A stretch of 64,000 nt of DNA, taken from Terrimonas ginsenosidimutans (GTDB lineage Bacteria > Bacteroidota > Bacteroidia > Chitinophagales > Chitinophagaceae). Below the pieces are notes generated by a model that worked only from the letters and a program-made list of their open reading frames with translations, ran no database searches and was not told the origin of the DNA. The position numbers and the translations under genes are program-made. Positions within the stretch are counted from its first letter, which is position 1. Each line of letters begins with the position of its first letter. The DNA lies in contig NZ_JAKLTR010000012.1 of assembly GCF_022012415.1 (NCBI RefSeq), positions 178,118-242,117 of the forward strand, read 5' to 3'. Of the stretch, positions 60,731 through 64,000 are shown piece after piece.

Positions 60731-61300
60731 CTACCGGATATTTTTCCTGATCCGGCTTAATGATGATTGCGTAATACCAAGGTAAGAAGCAATGTACGCT
60801 AATGGCACACGATTTAGTAAGGCAGGATACTTGTTAATGAAATCCAGGTAACGCTCGGTCGCGTCCTGGGAGATCAGTTCACTCCTTCGCTCAATTTTTT
60901 CACGATGCGTCTTAGCGGTTATTTTCTGAACAATATTCTCCCATCCAATGATCGTATCGTTGATCTCTTTCCAGTCTTTTTTGGAGAATACAACCAGGTG
61001 GCAGTCAGTAATAGCCTGCAAATAAACTGAAGGGATGTAATGCTCATCAATATCATCACCGGCAAGGATAAGATGATTTTCATCAATAAAATAACGGGTG
61101 ATCTCCTCTGCTTTATTATTGTAATAACAGATGCGGATCACTCCTTCAGTTAAAAATCCTATCTGCCTCACCATTTTCCCGGCTTCCCAAAAATAGTCGT
61201 CTTTCGACAATTTTAAAGAGGTTGCCTTTTTGCTGATAAGATCTATCTGTTGTTGGTTCAGGCTGCCAAATTGAAGTAAATAAGATAAAAACTCTTGCAT
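60731..61300 (-). CDS. Crp/Fnr family regulator of the aldo/keto reductase
   Basis: A 189-residue regulator: effector barrel at about 20-120 (ISKKATSLKLSKDDYFWEAG, GFLTEGVIRICYYNNKAEEI) and a helix-turn-helix at the end (LAYIASYLGITQSSLSRIRK). Two matching palindromes, before its own start and before the aldo/keto reductase, predict that it controls itself and that gene. Its -7 box TAGTTTTG ends four bases before the ATG, so the mRNA would be leaderless. Confidence 0.88.
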   Translation of the reverse strand: MQEFLSYLLQFGSLNQQQIDLISKKATSLKLSKDDYFWEAGKMVRQIGFLTEGVIRICYYNNKAEEITRYFIDENHLILAGDDIDEHYIPSVYLQAITDCHLVVFSKKDWKEINDTIIGWENIVQKITAKTHREKIERRSELISQDATERYLDFINKYPALLNRVPLAYIASYLGITQSSLSRIRKNIR

Positions 61301-61304
61301 ACGG

Positions 61305-61353
61305 CAAAACTACTGTTTGTAATTGACCTGCTATTTGTCAAATGGCAAATAGC
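61305..61353 (-). promoter_or_regulatory. Crp-type gene promoter with its operator
   Basis: TTTGTCAAATGGCAAA (61334-61349), with outer arms GCTA and TAGC extending to 61330-61353, is centred 33 bp upstream of TAGTTTTG (minus strand, 61305-61312), a full match to the -7 box. The spacing equals that of the aldo/keto reductase promoter and of the TGAC-N4-GTCA promoters. Confidence 0.7.
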
Positions 61354-61408
61354 GGTGGAAGTATATTCATATTTTCGCCGGTTTGGGATTTATTCAAGCA
61401 TGTATTGC

Positions 61409-61514
61409 GTAGGTTCCCGCAGATCACGCAGATCTATCCTCACAAATAACGCCCTTTCCTTTACCAAAGCCTTTTCCTATTGTGAAGACAGATCTGCGTG
61501 GTCCGCGTGAACCC
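61409..61514. repeat. Family B palindromic repeat, copy 5
   Basis: GTAGGTTCCCGCAGATCACG and CAGATCT (61409-61435) pair with CAGATCTGCGTGGTCCGCGT and GAACCC (61489-61514), loop about 53 bp. Same flank, GGTTCCCGCAGA, as the other copies. Confidence 0.85.
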
Positions 61515-61524
61515 GGTATTTCGA

Positions 61525-62427
61525 TCAGTTGAACAACTGCCTGAATTGCAGCGGCGCCATCCCGGTTTTGCTTTTGAACAACTTACTGAACGATTGCGAG
61601 TGTTCAAATCCCAATTCATACGCGATCTCGCTCACCGACAGATCCGTTGCAGAAAGTTTTTCTTTTGCTTTTTCGATCAGCTTCTCATGAATGATCTGCT
61701 GTGTCGTTTGCCCCGTATGCTGCTTCAGCAAACTGCCAAGATATTTGACCGAAAGATGGAGCTTGTCCGCAACATACTGAACCGTAGGAAGACCACTTGA
61801 CTGTACATCTTCATTACTGAAATAGTTCGATAACACCTCTTCCAGGCGTACGAGGATCTTACTATTGCTGATCTTCCGGGTAATGAACTGGCGCTCATAA
61901 AAACGCGTCGCATAAGTGAACAACAATTCCAGTTGTGCGATGATCACCTGCTGGCTGAATTTATCGATATTCGAATGATACTCCTGCCTGATATTCTCCA
62001 CGATCCTGTTGATCAGACTCTCTTCCTTATCCGAAAGAAAAAGTGCTTCATGAGTAGCATAACCAAAATATTCATACTGTTTGATGCTCTTCGCCAGCGG
62101 TGTGCCCCATAAAAAATCCGGATGTATGAATAACATCCATCCTTCAAGGTTGTGCGGAACACCATTGTCTTCTCCTCTTAATACCTGCCCCGGCGCCATG
62201 AACCCCATCAGTCCCTCATCAAAATCGTATTGCTGCTGACCATAAAAGAGTTTATCACATCCCCTTTTCATTGAGACTACATAGAAGTCAAACGTAACAG
62301 CCGGTATATCCGGATGATTTTTCAAGCCTTTCAGATCCACGATCCCCACGAGCGGGTGATGCGGCTTGGGGAGGTCCATCAGGCGATGAACTTCCGTTAT
62401 CGACTTTATCCTGTAAGGCTTACTCAT
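61525..62427 (-). CDS. AraC family transcriptional regulator
   Basis: A 300-residue regulator with an N-terminal cupin-like sensing domain (FDFYVVSMKRGCDKLFYGQQ, VLRGEDNGVPHNLEGWMLFI) and the C-terminal AraC helix-turn-helix pair (YVADKLHLSVKYLGSLLKQH and IAYELGFEHSQSFSKLFKSK). Its start codon overlaps the stop of the upstream DoxX-like gene by four bases, so the two are one operon. Confidence 0.9.
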   Translation of the reverse strand: MSKPYRIKSITEVHRLMDLPKPHHPLVGIVDLKGLKNHPDIPAVTFDFYVVSMKRGCDKLFYGQQQYDFDEGLMGFMAPGQVLRGEDNGVPHNLEGWMLFIHPDFLWGTPLAKSIKQYEYFGYATHEALFLSDKEESLINRIVENIRQEYHSNIDKFSQQVIIAQLELLFTYATRFYERQFITRKISNSKILVRLEEVLSNYFSNEDVQSSGLPTVQYVADKLHLSVKYLGSLLKQHTGQTTQQIIHEKLIEKAKEKLSATDLSVSEIAYELGFEHSQSFSKLFKSKTGMAPLQFRQLFN

Positions 62428-62786
62428 GATGTAAATTTTAAATTAAAAGGATATTTCAACCAGATCAATAACAGCGGCATAGCCAGGAATGGAATTTCTA
62501 TCAACGCCATTTTATGATCCCCCGCTTTTAATGACAATGCCATTATCAGCAATATGGTGATCGCATTCAGCAGATTGCTGATAAAAAATGTCTGGGGAAA
62601 TAAAAGCATCAACCCGGTAATGATTGAAAATACGCCGAAATAAGGCATTACTGATCTTGATACACCAAGATTGGCCATCATCTTCGCCTGTTCCGCATTA
62701 GCAGGTTGAAACGCATCCCAACCATGTTTCAGGCTAAGTGCCAGAGAAATGATCAGCAACGCCGAACCAATTATCGTTTTTATCAT
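62424..62786 (-). CDS. DoxX-like small membrane protein
   Basis: A 120-residue protein with four hydrophobic segments (IGSALLIISLALSL, VMPYFGVFSIITGLMLLFP, NLLNAITILLIMALSL, EIPFLAMPLLLIWLKYPF) and the short soluble loop AFQPANAEQAKMMANLG. The plan is that of DoxX-like proteins. It overlaps the AraC gene by four bases and may be its target or partner. Confidence 0.7.
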   Translation of the reverse strand: MIKTIIGSALLIISLALSLKHGWDAFQPANAEQAKMMANLGVSRSVMPYFGVFSIITGLMLLFPQTFFISNLLNAITILLIMALSLKAGDHKMALIEIPFLAMPLLLIWLKYPFNLKFTS

Positions 62787-62948
62787 CGTATCCAGTATTT
62801 AGTGAAGAATTCATTTCAAATTTACTCGATGACCATTAATGCACCGAATACATCACAATCCCGTTGTTATTGATCCGGTAGCGAATGCTTCCGTACGAAG
62901 CACGCATCAGGTATTTAATCCCGGGTCAATGTCATCGAAAGAGCAAAG

Positions 62949-63731
62949 TCATTTATTCTTTTGTTGTTCCCTGAACTTTTGAAATTCCCTGTGCCCGAGC
63001 CTGATCAAAAGGCCTGGAGCGATCCTGCTCGCCGCTTTGATGATCCTTATCAGGAATGGCCTGATCTCCGCTTGATTTTTGCGCATCCCTTTAACGGCAA
63101 TGTTCACCATTTTATCTGCATTGATCATCATACCCGGGTTGGGTTGTACCACCCAATCATTCTGCAGGTTGGTATTGACGCCTGGAGGTATCAATTCCAT
63201 CACTTGCACATTCGTCTTTTCCAGCTGCAGTCGCAATGCCTGTGTATACGCACGTACACCGGCTTTTGCGGCACTGTAAACCGGGGCGGAGGAGTATGGC
63301 ATAAAAGCGATGCCAGAAGACACATTGATGATCGCAGCGTTTTGCCGGGTAAGGAGATGCGGTAAAAACTGGTGCACCATCTGAATGGTCCCGGACAGGT
63401 TGATCCCGATCTCGCGGGTGATATCTTCGAGATCCATCGACGCATCCTGCAGATCGATCAGCCGCATTACACCCGCGTTGTTGATGAGGATGTTAAGCGC
63501 AGGAAACTGCTTTATAACATCATTATATAACTCTTCGATATCGTCCGGGCTGCTCACATCACTTCTAAAGGCGTGAATTCCCGGAAACTTTTTCCTGACT
63601 TCGTTCAACATATCAGGGTTACGACCGGTAATGATGACGGTGGCTCCGATCGCGGTAAGTTGCTTAACGAGTTCCAAACCAATACCGCTAGACCCGCCGG
63701 TGATCAGGATCGTGCTGTTTTTCAAGTCCAT
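62949..63731 (-). CDS. SDR family oxidoreductase (DltE-like)
   Basis: A 260-residue short-chain dehydrogenase with TGGSSGIGLELVKQL (NADP motif), NNAGVMRLIDLQ, and the catalytic YSAAKAGVRAYTQAL. The pattern YTQALRLQLEKTNVQVMELI and PPGVNTNLQND is that of the DltE/YbbO-like subgroup. Upstream is a -7 box GAGCTTTG (minus strand, 63752-63759; 5 of 6 positions). No other gene is seen from 63760 to the family C/A repeat at 63941. Confidence 0.88.
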   Translation of the reverse strand: MDLKNSTILITGGSSGIGLELVKQLTAIGATVIITGRNPDMLNEVRKKFPGIHAFRSDVSSPDDIEELYNDVIKQFPALNILINNAGVMRLIDLQDASMDLEDITREIGINLSGTIQMVHQFLPHLLTRQNAAIINVSSGIAFMPYSSAPVYSAAKAGVRAYTQALRLQLEKTNVQVMELIPPGVNTNLQNDWVVQPNPGMMINADKMVNIAVKGMRKNQAEIRPFLIRIIKAASRIAPGLLIRLGHREFQKFREQQKNK

Positions 63732-63940
63732 GTTTCAAACTTTTGATACAGCAAAGCTCCCTCCGATCACGGTAAAGATTGTAGCCGGAAATCGGAATAT
63801 TGTAGCTAAAAGGTTGTTTAGCGGCCAGTTGACCGGCAGATTGATTTTTAAAAAGGAGATCATATACAGAACATCTGCTACGTATCGGATGCCCGGATAA
63901 TGTCATTAGCTAATCGTTACCCAAACTGTATCTCACGATT

Positions 63941-64000
63941 TCAATCCAATGTCGTTTAGTTAGAAGCCCCGAAGGAACGCGGCGGACGATACGCGGAGAG
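63941..64000. repeat. Family C end joined to family A start (cut by window edge)
   Basis: TCAATCCAATGTCGTTTAGT (63941-63960) matches 18 of 20 bases of the inverted right end of the element at 19607-19895. It is followed by GAAGGAACGCGGCGGACGAT and ACGCGGAGAG (63971-64000), the start of a family A arm. So one element seems to have a family C tip and a family A body. Confidence 0.7.

Overview
The window reads as a chromosomal segment of a Bacteroidota bacterium, most likely family Chitinophagaceae. The grounds are promoter boxes of the Bacteroidota type (TAnnTTTG), mostly weak Shine-Dalgarno signals, two GH31 enzymes plus GH97 and GH3 in one block, LytTR and Crp-type regulators, lipoproteins with short lipoboxes, and several families of palindromic intergenic repeats. 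No rRNA, tRNA, CRISPR array, intact transposase or prophage was found.

Bases 1-19,600 form a stress and dormancy island: the end of an alcohol dehydrogenase, a polysaccharide deacetylase, universal stress proteins (one frameshifted), PEP synthase, an HdeD-like protein, a CHAD protein, PfkB-type phosphofructokinase, two Hsp20 chaperones, a bacterial aeRF-like protein, a methyltransferase, a BON protein, a flavin-binding oxidase-fold protein, an alpha-glucan phosphorylase-like enzyme, a flavodoxin, and a PAS histidine kinase overlapping a response regulator that carries a Crp-type DNA-binding half. Bases 21,100-25,500 are a sulfur cluster (Crp/Fnr regulator, TauE/SafE, persulfide dioxygenase-rhodanese, two YeeE/YedE half-transporters). 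A deleted acetyl-CoA hydrolase pseudogene, a holin-like membrane operon, a lipoprotein and a P-type ATPase follow.

The most interesting signal is a shared Crp/Fnr-type operator, TGAC-N4-GTCA (relaxed form TGA-N6-TCA), in front of at least ten transcription units between 1.5 and 28.6 kb. Its centre lies 33 bp (once 32), or 55 bp, upstream of the centre of a candidate -7 box. Usp, Hsp20 and the holin-like operon carry two sites 22 bp apart, at 55 and 33. This matches class I and class II activation by a Crp-family protein and joins the stress island, the sulfur genes and the membrane operon in one predicted regulon. A second Crp-type regulator at 61 kb has a different palindrome (TTTG-N8-CAAA) at the same 33-bp spacing, which supports the geometry independently.

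Bases 31-40 kb hold small redox and regulatory genes, a complete arsenic operon (arsR, arsM, acr3, metallophosphoesterase) with two copies of an ArsR operator, and AraC/VOC genes. Bases 40.6-50.4 kb are a four-enzyme glycoside hydrolase operon (GH31, GH31 with PA14, GH97, GH3) without SusC/SusD in view. Bases 50.8-64 kb hold a HEAT-repeat protein, a DUF1223 protein, a LytS/LytTR pair, an alpha/beta hydrolase, HxlR and SDR genes, a haem-binding/P460 pair, DoxX proteins, an aldo/keto reductase with its Crp regulator, an AraC regulator and another SDR.

Intergenic DNA carries four kinds of inverted-repeat element: GC-rich family A (25.6, 27.4, 63.97 kb), family B built on GGTTCCCGCAGAT (34.1, 38.1, 50.7, 52.7, 61.4 kb), family C with AATGTCGTTTAG ends and a GGCCATC/GGTCATC heptamer arm (10.4, 19.6, 63.9 kb), and an AT-rich hairpin at 26.4 kb. 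They look like non-autonomous REP/MITE-like elements.
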